Assembly: GCA_021779415.1 (NCBI GenBank)
Contig: JAJYAS010000232.1
Coordinates: 1 to 6,159 of the forward strand
Length of the DNA: 6,159 nucleotides
Direction of reading: 5' to 3'
DNA from: Bacillota bacterium
GTDB taxonomy: Bacteria > Bacillota_B > Desulfitobacteriia > Desulfitobacteriales > Desulfitobacteriaceae
The translations under genes and the position numbers were made by a program. Positions 1-5,363 of the stretch are shown piece after piece. Every line of letters begins with the position of its first letter. The first letter of the stretch is position 1. The notes beneath the pieces are model-generated. The model searched no databases. It worked only from the letters and a program-made list of their open reading frames with translations, and was not told where the DNA came from.

Positions 1-177
1 ACGCCCGATCCCCTGTCGTAAAACCTGCTCTAAACGTTCAGGATTGTCACCAACAGTCGTATGATAGTCTACTTCAATGCCCAAAGAAGACATTTTTCCA
101 GTCAAGTAGTGAGCACTCGTATTGAGAGTTTCTCCAAGTAATAACTCAGTGCCAGTTGCCACAATTTCAGCCTTCAT
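1..177 (-). CDS. cinA: CinA N-terminal part (partial, cut by window edge)
   Basis: This is the first 59 codons of a CinA-family protein (competence/damage-inducible; the family combines a molybdopterin-binding-like COG1058 domain with a nicotinamide-nucleotide amidase domain at the C terminus). The visible protein begins MKAEIVATGTELLLGETLN and contains HTTVGDNPERLEQVL; the T/S-E-LLLG and VGDNPERL segments are hallmarks of the N-terminal domain. Only that domain's start is present, so the amidase half cannot be judged. ATG at 177-175 is preferred: AGGAG lies 13 nt upstream (a slightly long spacing), and the in-frame GTG four codons upstream directly abuts that AGGAG and leaves no spacing. In Firmicutes cinA usually follows pgsA and precedes recA; here two other genes and a terminator separate it from pgsA, so it needs its own promoter. 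In the 108-bp gap before it I saw only a weak TAATAT-like -10 near 255-260 without a good -35. Function follows from family knowledge. Confidence 0.93.
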   Translation of the reverse strand, partial: MKAEIVATGTELLLGETLNTSAHYLTGKMSSLGIEVDYHTTVGDNPERLEQVLRQGIGR

Positions 178-285
178 ACAGTTTATCACTCTCCTATTAT
201 CAACGCAAATATCAAACCCTAAGGCCCCAAATTAGTTATTTCTCATCCAGCTAATATTATCCTTCTTCAAATGAGAATGAAATAG

Positions 286-319
286 AAAAATGAACCCCTA
301 AGGTAAGGGGTTCATTTTT
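286..319. terminator. Rho-independent terminator ending the FtsH-like gene, possibly bidirectional
   Basis: Perfect inverted repeat: TGAACCCCT (291-299) and AGGGGTTCA (306-314) around a 6-nt loop, extended by A5 (286-290) and T5 (315-319). In minus-strand RNA the stem is followed by UUUUUC; on the plus strand it is followed by six T. The TAA stop of the FtsH-like gene (321-319) lies in the flank of the stem, so the ribosome terminates essentially on the hairpin. It separates the protease module from cinA. Confidence 0.92.
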
Positions 320-1788
320 TACGCTGCGTTTTGTAAGTGTTTTCGCAAAGTGTCGCCATTCAAACTTTCCTCTACTTCGAGGATCTCACTAATCCGTAAT
401 AATGTCTCTTTATTCTTCTCAATTATCTGCATCGTTCGTTCTTCGAGTTCTGCTAAAATGTGTTTCGTCACAGGTTGTCGCTGCTCGGCGTTCAAGAGAG
501 AGACATCTGTAATCCCCAAGGAAGACATTCCTGCACTGAGTATCTTTTCAACAAGATTAAGCGCTTGTTCATAATCAGCCATGGCACCAGTACTCCGCGT
601 ACCAAGGATCTGTTCTTCAGCGAGTGCACCTGCTAAGGCCACCATAATCTGACCTTCGAGCATCGCTTGTGTATAAAGATATAAATCATCCTTCGGGTAA
701 TGACGAACATACCCCAAAGCGTTTCCTCGTGAACGGATAGAAATTTGAGATACAGAATTTGGCCTAACTGTTTCCGCTAGCATAGCATGTCCGCTCTCAT
801 GGATTGCAACCCGCCGTAACTCCTCAGCCGTTGGTTTTCGATCAAGTTTTTCTCCCAACATAACTTTTTCAACCGCTTCATGTAAATGATTCTCTGTGAT
901 TTCACTCGCTTTTTCACGCAAGGCGAAAATCGCGGCTTCGTTCGTCACACTTTCCAAATGAGCGCCTGAGAAGCCAAACGTTTCATGGGCTATTTCTTCC
1001 AAATTAACATTTTGGGCTAAAGGCTTATTTTTAGTGTGGATTTTTAGAATCGCAACCCTGCCTTCTTTATCCGGCAGATCAACTTTAACCTGCCGATCAA
1101 AACGACCGGGTCTCAATATAGCCGCATCCAAGGCTTCTGGGCGATTCGTTGCTGCCATGACTAAAATGTGAACCCCTTGATCGGCTTTTAAACCGTCCAT
1201 TTCAACCAAAAGCTGATTCAGAGTTTGGTCATACTCATGATGGGAGACATTGCTTCCCCTCTTCGCCCCTAAAATATCCATTTCATCAATAAAAATGATG
1301 GCACTTTTTTTCTTTTCTTTGCGGACCATTTCTCGCGCCCTTCGAAACAAGCCACGTACCCGTTCCGCTCCCACACCCGCATACATTTCTACAAATTCGC
1401 TTCCGGATACCGAAAGAAAAGCAGAATTGGTATACTTTGCCGCAGCTTTAGCTAATAATGTTTTACCCGTACCTGTCGGCCCAGACAATAAAATCCCTTT
1501 CAAAGGACGAATCCCTAAAACTTTCATTTGATCAGAATATAGTAAGAAATCTAACGCTTCCTGAAGCTCTTTCTTAGCCACACTCTGTCCTCCGATATCC
1601 TCAAAATCAATCGTTGTAGTCGGTATGGCCACACCATTCCCATTTTTTAAAACTTGTCGCTGTATGACAAAAGTCCAAACAAACCAAGCACCCACAAGGA
1701 GTAACCCGATAGGGACTACATTATATCCCATTACTACTAAAAAAGCGAAGATGCCGACCCCAAAACCTATTAAGATATCTCGTTTCAT
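319..1788 (-). CDS. Short FtsH-like membrane AAA+ zinc metalloprotease
   Basis: A 489-residue FtsH-family ATP-dependent protease, predicted to unfold and degrade membrane or cytosolic substrates from the cytoplasmic face. Order of parts: two closely spaced hydrophobic segments (about 4-22 and 25-43), linker, AAA+ domain with Walker A GPTGTGKT (103-110), pore segment MYAGVG (135-140), Walker B IIFIDE (164-169), sensor N215 and arginine-finger segment PGRFDR (R229, R232); then the M41 peptidase domain with HESGH (330-334) and the likely third zinc ligand D405 in STGAMAD. All residues needed for ATPase and protease activity appear present. Ordinary bacterial FtsH is about 600-650 residues and has an extracytoplasmic domain of about 70 residues between two transmembrane helices; here only about three residues separate the helices, and the C-terminal tail is also short. 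The pore motif is YAG rather than FVG, and H277 replaces the usual Asp of the GAD motif. It starts with ATG, with GAGG about 10 nt upstream, 24 bp after the preceding gene, so the two are very likely co-transcribed. Probably a paralogue, not the main FtsH. Confidence 0.9.
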   Translation of the reverse strand: MKRDILIGFGVGIFAFLVVMGYNVVPIGLLLVGAWFVWTFVIQRQVLKNGNGVAIPTTTIDFEDIGGQSVAKKELQEALDFLLYSDQMKVLGIRPLKGILLSGPTGTGKTLLAKAAAKYTNSAFLSVSGSEFVEMYAGVGAERVRGLFRRAREMVRKEKKKSAIIFIDEMDILGAKRGSNVSHHEYDQTLNQLLVEMDGLKADQGVHILVMAATNRPEALDAAILRPGRFDRQVKVDLPDKEGRVAILKIHTKNKPLAQNVNLEEIAHETFGFSGAHLESVTNEAAIFALREKASEITENHLHEAVEKVMLGEKLDRKPTAEELRRVAIHESGHAMLAETVRPNSVSQISIRSRGNALGYVRHYPKDDLYLYTQAMLEGQIMVALAGALAEEQILGTRSTGAMADYEQALNLVEKILSAGMSSLGITDVSLLNAEQRQPVTKHILAELEERTMQIIEKNKETLLRISEILEVEESLNGDTLRKHLQNAA

Positions 1789-1812
1789 GTCTTCTCTTCC
1801 TCTCGTTAAAGC

Positions 1813-2331
1813 TTACTCTTTTTCACTTGGTAAGAATCTTGCTTGTCCATTCCGTTCGATGACTTCGATCAGTTGAGCATCCCCTTGAGTCATAACCACG
1901 TAAATTGCATCACTGTCCATTTCTAGTTCGAGCTGAACCCCAGCTTTATCAGCTTGATTTTTTACGTTTTGTTCCATCTCTGTGAAATTGCCACGACTAA
2001 TTCCTTCTTGTAAGGCAAACTGCATCTGCCCGAATAATTTATTAAGGCTATCATTCGTTCGATCAAGGTATCGAATGGGCAAATTACCCGCTAATTTTTC
2101 AAGTTCCTGACTTGTTTGGCGAAGATTCGATAGATGATTAGTTTCTACAACCATCTCTTTTTGCCCATTGTTTTGAACAGTCTTTGCCGAAATCACACCC
2201 GGAATTTGTTGGCTTTGACGCATGATCGAGACGTCAACCCACTTTTTTTGATAAACAAATGTGCCTCCCAATAACAGTCCAAATATTAAAATACCAATAA
2301 GGCTGATCAACAGAATCCGCTGCCTTGTCAT
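1813..2331 (-). CDS. Single-pass membrane protein of unknown function, partner of the FtsH-like protease
   Basis: A 172-residue protein I do not recognise. It has a short basic N terminus (MTRQR), one strongly hydrophobic segment (about 6-27) and then a hydrophilic domain of about 140 residues, predicted outside the cytoplasm if the segment is a signal anchor. Basic residues flank both sides of the segment, so orientation is not certain. The soluble part looks like mixed alpha/beta: strand-like VISAKTVQ (46-53) and MVVETN (60-65), a helix over about 69-82, a helix over about 116-130, then strand-like VQLELEM and AIYVVMT (132-148). It has no Cys and no obvious catalytic motif. Start choice: the reading frame is open upstream to a TTG at 2346, but that TTG overlaps GGAGGG, an excellent Shine-Dalgarno sequence placed 7 nt before the ATG at 2331-2329, so ATG is the start. 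It is followed after 24 bp by the FtsH-like gene and preceded by its own promoter. A role as cofactor or substrate-adaptor of that protease is inferred from position only. Confidence 0.85.
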   Translation of the reverse strand: MTRQRILLISLIGILIFGLLLGGTFVYQKKWVDVSIMRQSQQIPGVISAKTVQNNGQKEMVVETNHLSNLRQTSQELEKLAGNLPIRYLDRTNDSLNKLFGQMQFALQEGISRGNFTEMEQNVKNQADKAGVQLELEMDSDAIYVVMTQGDAQLIEVIERNGQARFLPSEKE

Positions 2332-2338
2332 CGTTAAT

Positions 2339-2344
2339 CCCTCC
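2339..2344 (-). promoter_or_regulatory. Shine-Dalgarno site that fixes the start of the 172-residue membrane protein
   Basis: GGAGGG on the minus strand, 7 nt before ATG 2331. The longer reading frame's TTG (2346-2344) overlaps this site, which argues against the five-residue N-terminal extension MEGLT. Confidence 0.88.
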
Positions 2345-2359
2345 AACTGCTATACTATT

Positions 2360-2380
2360 TGCTATATCGACATTATAGCA
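2360..2380. repeat. Inverted repeat overlapping the module's -10 box (possible operator)
   Basis: TGCTATA (2360-2366) and its inverse TATAGCA (2374-2380) are separated by 7 bp. A third copy, TGCTATA, lies at 2348-2354, 12 bp from the first. The right arm overlaps the extended -10. The spacing would suit a dimeric regulator, but AT-rich 7-mers can recur by chance near a -10, so operator function is only a suggestion. Confidence 0.4.
2372..2380 (-). promoter_or_regulatory. Extended -10 promoter for the membrane protein/protease module
   Basis: The minus strand reads TGCTATAAT: a perfect TATAAT (2377-2372) with the TGn extension. No good -35 lies at 16-18 bp (best TCGTTA, 3 of 6), as is common for extended -10 promoters. 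Expected transcription start is near 2365, giving a leader of about 34 nt that contains the GGAGGG site. This lets the two downstream genes be expressed independently of rimO-pgsA. Confidence 0.68.
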
Positions 2381-2435
2381 CGCAGTATATCAATAACGAT
2401 ATCTAAGTTTTACCCATAAAAGAAAATAATTGGAA

Positions 2436-2492
2436 AGACAAGGGGACGGTCTTTGTTTCTTACTAAAAGACACAAAAACCATCACCTTGTCT
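2436..2492. repeat. 57-bp imperfect palindrome, REP/MITE-like hairpin
   Basis: Two 26-nt arms (2436-2461 and 2467-2492) around a 5-nt loop; 22 positions pair and four mismatch, with no gaps. The outer ends are AGACAAGG and CCTTGTCT and the left arm contains GACAAGGGGACGG. I recall very similar GGGGACGG hairpins as dispersed repeats in clostridial genomes, some near REP-associated Y1 transposases; no transposase is present here. Two of the four mismatches (C2447/A2481 and C2451/A2477) become G-U pairs in minus-strand RNA, so the hairpin is more stable in the direction in which rimO-pgsA is transcribed. It lies between the pgsA stop and the module promoter and has no U-tract of terminator type. 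Confidence 0.72.
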
Positions 2493-2543
2493 CAAGTTTC
2501 TTACCCGTCTCATTCTTAACACAAAGCTAACATAAATGGAAAC

Positions 2544-3101
2544 TTATTTATGTAATAACTTGCGAGATTTAGCCAAATAGTCAAGCCCAGAAATAACTGT
2601 GAAAAATAAAGCAAGGTATAACAGAGGTTGGCCAATGCTTATTCCTATCAACGACAGGGGCCAATCATGAAGTAATATTGCTGAAATCGCTACCACTTGG
2701 GTAATGGTCTTAATTTTTCCAAGTTTACTTGCACTGATTACAACCCGATCCACAGCAGCAATCGCTCGGAGCCCTGTCACTGCAAACTCTCGAGCTAAGA
2801 TGATCCAAGCAACCCAAGCAGTCACCTCTCCAAGCTCGACCAATGAGATCAGCGCCGCTGACACCAAAAGTTTATCAGCCAAGGGATCCATAAACTTGCC
2901 CAAGTTCGTTACCTGATGACGCTTGCGAGCAATGTAACCGTCCAGGCCATCTGTAGCCGAGGCTAATATAAATATTATAGCAGCCACAACGTCTTGATGG
3001 GGAAAAAGTGTATGACCTTTGGGAACTTGAAGAAGTAAAAAGGCCATAAAGACCGGTATTAAAATGATCCGAGCTAACGTTAAACGATTGGGTAAATTCA
3101 C
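2544..3101 (-). CDS. pgsA: CDP-diacylglycerol--glycerol-3-phosphate 3-phosphatidyltransferase
   Basis: Integral membrane enzyme of 185 residues, the normal PgsA length, which joins CDP-diacylglycerol and sn-glycerol 3-phosphate to give phosphatidylglycerophosphate and CMP, the committed step to phosphatidylglycerol and cardiolipin. The CDP-alcohol phosphotransferase signature is complete: D51, D54, G55, A58, R59, then G68, D72 and D76. The N-terminal NLPNRLTLARI is typical of PgsA, and several hydrophobic segments follow (about 9-25, 38-50, 78-105, 133-145, 150-171). The start is GTG (3101-3099); its Shine-Dalgarno AGGAGAGG (3116-3109) lies inside the end of rimO, and GTGA is a 4-bp overlap with the rimO stop, so translational coupling is likely. 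In Firmicutes the next gene is usually cinA; here a palindrome and two extra genes intervene. Confidence 0.97.
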   Translation of the reverse strand: MNLPNRLTLARIILIPVFMAFLLLQVPKGHTLFPHQDVVAAIIFILASATDGLDGYIARKRHQVTNLGKFMDPLADKLLVSAALISLVELGEVTAWVAWIILAREFAVTGLRAIAAVDRVVISASKLGKIKTITQVVAISAILLHDWPLSLIGISIGQPLLYLALFFTVISGLDYLAKSRKLLHK

Positions 3102-4429
3102 GAGACAACCTCTCCTATTAAATCGTAGCTATCCGCCTCAAGGATGCAAACTTTGATCATGTCGCCTACATGAAGTGAGGTTTGAGCACCTGTGATATAG
3201 ACCTGGCCATCGATTTCGGGAGCGTCCCCTTCGGTTCGTCCCATCCAACGTCCATCCGGTAATTTCTGTTCCAGTAACACTGTCACAACACATTCAACCC
3301 AGCGTTGCAGTCTAGCTAAAGAAATGCTCTGTTGAATCTGCATGATTCGTTCTCTGCGTTGTTCACGAACTTCTGGCAGAACTTGATCTTCTCTTTGTCC
3401 AGCGGGCGTATTTTCCTCTTGGGAGTAGGCAAACACCCCAAGCCGATCAAACTGGACACGTTGGATAAAATCAACCATAGTTTGGAATTCCTCTTCTGTT
3501 TCTCCTGGAAAACCCGTGATCATCGTCGTTCGCAGAGTGATGTCCGGCATTGCGTCACGCAATTTTTCAATGAGTTCTTCCGCTTGTTCTATGGTTCCTC
3601 GTCGATTCATTTCCTTAAGGATCTTATTATCCGCATGTTGTAACGGCAAATCAATATACCTGCATACTTTAGGTTCCTGACGCATGGTTTCAATCAACTC
3701 ATCCGTAAAACGCTCGGGATAGCAATACATTAACCGAATCCATTCAATCCCTTCAATACGAGCAAGCTTACGAATTAGCTGGGGAAGGCGGAGTTCTCCT
3801 TCAGAGTCAAAGCCGAAACGCGTGGTATCTTGAGCCATAATCATGATTTCTTTAACTCCCTGATTGGCCATTTCTTGGACTTCGCGTAGCACGGATTCCT
3901 CTGAACGGCTCCGGAAATGACCACGCACATACGGGATGATACAATACGTGCAGTAGTTATCACAGCCTTCTGCAATTTTCACGTAGCCCATATAGTCAGG
4001 AGTAGATCGTTTACGAGGCATCAACTCATTGTGAAGAAAATCAGGTGCACCAGGTTTAATTAGAGTGGTTCGCGTTCCCTCAGCTGCATGAACAATCGTA
4101 GTAATTTCATCAATATTCCCTGTTCCAAGCACACCATCTAATTCAGGTATTTCTTGCATTAATTCTGCCCCGTACTGTTGCGCTAAACACCCTGTAGCAA
4201 TTAGGGTTTTACACGAGCCAGTTTCTTTAAAACCAGCCATTTCAAAAATAGTATCAATCGCTTCTTCTTTTGCGGATTGAATAAACGTACAGGTATTGAC
4301 TACAATAATATCTGCTTCTTCAGGGTTCACGGAAAGTATATAATCTTGGGCTAACAATCCCGCCATAACTTCGCTGTCTACTTGATTCTTAGGACAACCC
4401 AAAGTGACAACAGCAACTTTTTTTGTCAA
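3098..4429 (-). CDS. rimO: Ribosomal protein S12 methylthiotransferase RimO
   Basis: Radical-SAM enzyme of 443 residues, full length, that adds a methylthio group to the conserved aspartate of ribosomal protein S12 (Asp88/89 numbering in E. coli). Three parts are visible: the N-terminal UPF0004 domain with cluster cysteines C12, C47 and C81; the radical-SAM domain with C156, C160 and C163 in CDNYCTYC; and a C-terminal TRAM domain from about 376. GCPKNQVDSE at 11-20 and LPLQHA at 261-266 are typical of RimO; MiaB has GCQMN at the first site, so MiaB is excluded. The start is TTG (4429-4427), preceded by GAGGTGG (4440-4434) at a short 4-nt spacing; the next in-frame Met is residue 22, past the essential C12, so TTG must be right. 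It has its own promoter and overlaps pgsA by 4 bp, forming a rimO-pgsA operon. Confidence 0.97.
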   Translation of the reverse strand: MTKKVAVVTLGCPKNQVDSEVMAGLLAQDYILSVNPEEADIIVVNTCTFIQSAKEEAIDTIFEMAGFKETGSCKTLIATGCLAQQYGAELMQEIPELDGVLGTGNIDEITTIVHAAEGTRTTLIKPGAPDFLHNELMPRKRSTPDYMGYVKIAEGCDNYCTYCIIPYVRGHFRSRSEESVLREVQEMANQGVKEIMIMAQDTTRFGFDSEGELRLPQLIRKLARIEGIEWIRLMYCYPERFTDELIETMRQEPKVCRYIDLPLQHADNKILKEMNRRGTIEQAEELIEKLRDAMPDITLRTTMITGFPGETEEEFQTMVDFIQRVQFDRLGVFAYSQEENTPAGQREDQVLPEVREQRRERIMQIQQSISLARLQRWVECVVTVLLEQKLPDGRWMGRTEGDAPEIDGQVYITGAQTSLHVGDMIKVCILEADSYDLIGEVVS

Positions 4430-4461
4430 TATTCCACCTCATATCATTGGTCTACCTTATT

Positions 4462-4490
4462 AGTATAAACCAACACTTCCACAAGGTCAA
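4462..4490 (-). promoter_or_regulatory. Sigma-A type promoter of rimO-pgsA
   Basis: Minus strand: -35 TTGACC (4490-4485), 17-bp spacer, -10 TATACT (4467-4462), each 5 of 6 to consensus. The AT-rich stretch just upstream of the -35 could act as an UP element. Predicted start is near 4455, about 26 nt before the rimO TTG. A 7-bp inverted repeat, ACAAGGT (4481-4487) and ACCTTGT (4507-4513), overlaps the -35 and may be an operator or chance. Confidence 0.78.
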
Positions 4491-4527
4491 AATTTATTAA
4501 ACTACCACCTTGTAAGATTGCCAAACA

Positions 4528-5178
4528 TTATTTGTTAAGGTCCTGTCTACCTGCTGTTGCGATATAAATGACATTTTCCCCGATATTTGTTGCATGGTCT
4601 GCAATCCGTTCGAGATAGCGACCTACAAAAGCTAAGTACATTCCTTGATCTAATATTTCTGGTTTTTCCGTCATAATGACTAATAGATCACGTACAACAT
4701 GTTTATAAAGACGGTCCACTTCGTCATCTTTCTCCGCCAGATTATGTGCGAGTTCCATATCTTCCTTACTATAAGCTTCCAGCCCTTGCCTCATCATTTC
4801 CAGTGCCTTTTCAGCCATTAATGGAATATCTATAAGGGGTTTACATATGGGTCCCTCAATTCTTCGCACCACCTTTGCAATGTCTATTGCCAAATCTCCC
4901 ATCCTTTCGAGATCAGTGGAAATTTTCATAGCCGAAATAATCTTTCGTAAATCCTTAGCAACCGGTTGCTGGGTGGCAATTAAACGCACACACTCATCGT
5001 CGATCTTCCGTTCAAAATCATTGACCTTTTGATCCTCAGCAATCCAGAATTCTGCCTGAGTCCGGTCCAAGGAAATAAGGCTTTGCATACATCCTTGTAA
5101 AATCCTTGCGACTTCGTTGCCCATCTCTTTAAGTAACTCTATTAAAACCAGCTGACCTTCATTTAAAGACTGACGCAT
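4528..5178 (-). CDS. phoU: Phosphate signalling/transport regulator PhoU
   Basis: PhoU of 216 residues, normal length: an all-helical cytoplasmic protein of two three-helix bundles that binds metal clusters and connects the PstSCAB transporter with the PhoR sensor kinase, damping phosphate uptake and Pho-regulon expression. Both metal-binding repeats are present: DLERMGD (89-95) and LERIADHATNIGE (189-201), with the acidic helices FERKIDDE (55-62) and DDEVDRLY (151-158). The ATG is preceded by AAGGAGGA (5192-5185) with about 7 nt spacing. PhoU genes usually close a pstSCAB-phoU operon; here only a decayed pstB remnant precedes it, ending at TAA 5197-5195. The protein itself is intact, so it may serve a Pst system encoded elsewhere or have another role. 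No terminator was seen between phoU and the rimO promoter, so read-through into rimO is possible. Confidence 0.95.
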   Translation of the reverse strand: MRQSLNEGQLVLIELLKEMGNEVARILQGCMQSLISLDRTQAEFWIAEDQKVNDFERKIDDECVRLIATQQPVAKDLRKIISAMKISTDLERMGDLAIDIAKVVRRIEGPICKPLIDIPLMAEKALEMMRQGLEAYSKEDMELAHNLAEKDDEVDRLYKHVVRDLLVIMTEKPEILDQGMYLAFVGRYLERIADHATNIGENVIYIATAGRQDLNK

Positions 5179-5194
5179 TCCTTATCCTCCTTCA

Positions 5195-5326
5195 TTATCC
5201 AAAACGATCTGAAATATTAGTCTTCCGTACGTTTATCCTTCGGATTGGTACAGATCTTCAAATCCTGATTATAGATACTTTCGCCATCCAAAGCAATTTC
5301 TCCTTTTCCCTTAATCTAGGCATGAT
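5195..5326 (-). pseudogene. pstB: Remnant of pstB (phosphate ABC transporter ATPase), internally deleted and frameshifted
   Basis: Reading the minus strand from 5300 gives EIALDGESIYNQD joined to LKICTNPKDKRTED. The first part matches the N-terminal beta region of PstB (typical: GEI-LDG-NIY); the second matches its C terminus (typical: IFTNP...TEDYITGRFG). The Walker A, signature and Walker B regions between them are gone, roughly 170 or more codons, with the junction near 5256-5264. After TED the frame hits TAA (5219-5217); ignoring one extra A restores YISDRFG and a stop at 5197-5195, exactly where PstB should end. Upstream, inside the palindrome arm, a second frame gives DIMPRLREK, which with one missing base runs into GEIALDG at the spacing seen in E. 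coli PstB (P, five residues, GEI). Its place directly before phoU is the normal position of pstB. It cannot encode an ATPase. Confidence 0.82.
5268..5296 (-). promoter_or_regulatory. phoU: Candidate phoU promoter inside the pstB remnant
   Basis: Minus strand: TTGCTT (5296-5291), 17-bp spacer, perfect TATAAT (5273-5268). The -35 matches consensus only at TTG (3 of 6). The -10 arises from former codons for S-I-Y-N. It is the best candidate upstream of phoU and would give a leader of about 80-85 nt. It may be a chance match, since AT-rich codons easily form TATAAT. Confidence 0.45.
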
Positions 5327-5352
5327 ATCATGCCTAGATTAAGGGAAAAGGA
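5301..5352. repeat. Perfect 52-bp palindrome without spacer
   Basis: Positions 5301-5326 and 5327-5352 are exact reverse complements (26 of 26), meeting at GAT|ATC with no loop; symmetry stops at once on both sides (C5300 against C5353). The left arm, read on the minus strand, belongs to the pstB remnant (PRLREK region), so the other arm is most simply an inverted copy of it. It sits between two divergent genes, where a terminator for either is not expected, and has no T-tract on either side. Confidence 0.97.
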
Positions 5353-5363
5353 CTAAGTAAAAC

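Noticed and set aside
178..285. A sigma-A promoter for cinA
   Set aside because: TAATAT-like and GATAAT-like -10 boxes exist but none has a -35 better than 3 of 6 at normal spacing; not called.
319..1788. Main housekeeping FtsH, or a truncated pseudogene of it
   Set aside because: The frame is intact, has its own start and terminator and all catalytic residues; the lack of the outer domain and the neighbourhood point to a separate short paralogue.
2329..2346. TTG start giving a 177-residue form of the membrane protein
   Set aside because: The TTG overlaps GGAGGG, which is ideally placed for the ATG at 2331; a start codon within the Shine-Dalgarno site is unlikely.
2530..2553. Hairpin ACATAAAT/ATTTATGT at the pgsA stop as a terminator
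   Set aside because: Eight A/T-rich pairs, an 8-nt loop and no T-tract on the minus strand; too weak to call.
3332..3643. Plus-strand open frame of 103 codons inside rimO
   Set aside because: It lies wholly antisense to a well-supported gene, with no recognisable protein features; a shadow frame. The same applies to the other antisense frames over the protease, pgsA and phoU.
3098..4429. MiaB (tRNA methylthiotransferase) instead of RimO
   Set aside because: The GCPKNQVDSE motif and the position directly before pgsA are those of RimO.
5301..5352. 52-bp palindrome as an ordinary terminator
   Set aside because: It lies upstream of both flanking genes, has no T-tract on either side, and one arm still reads as pstB.
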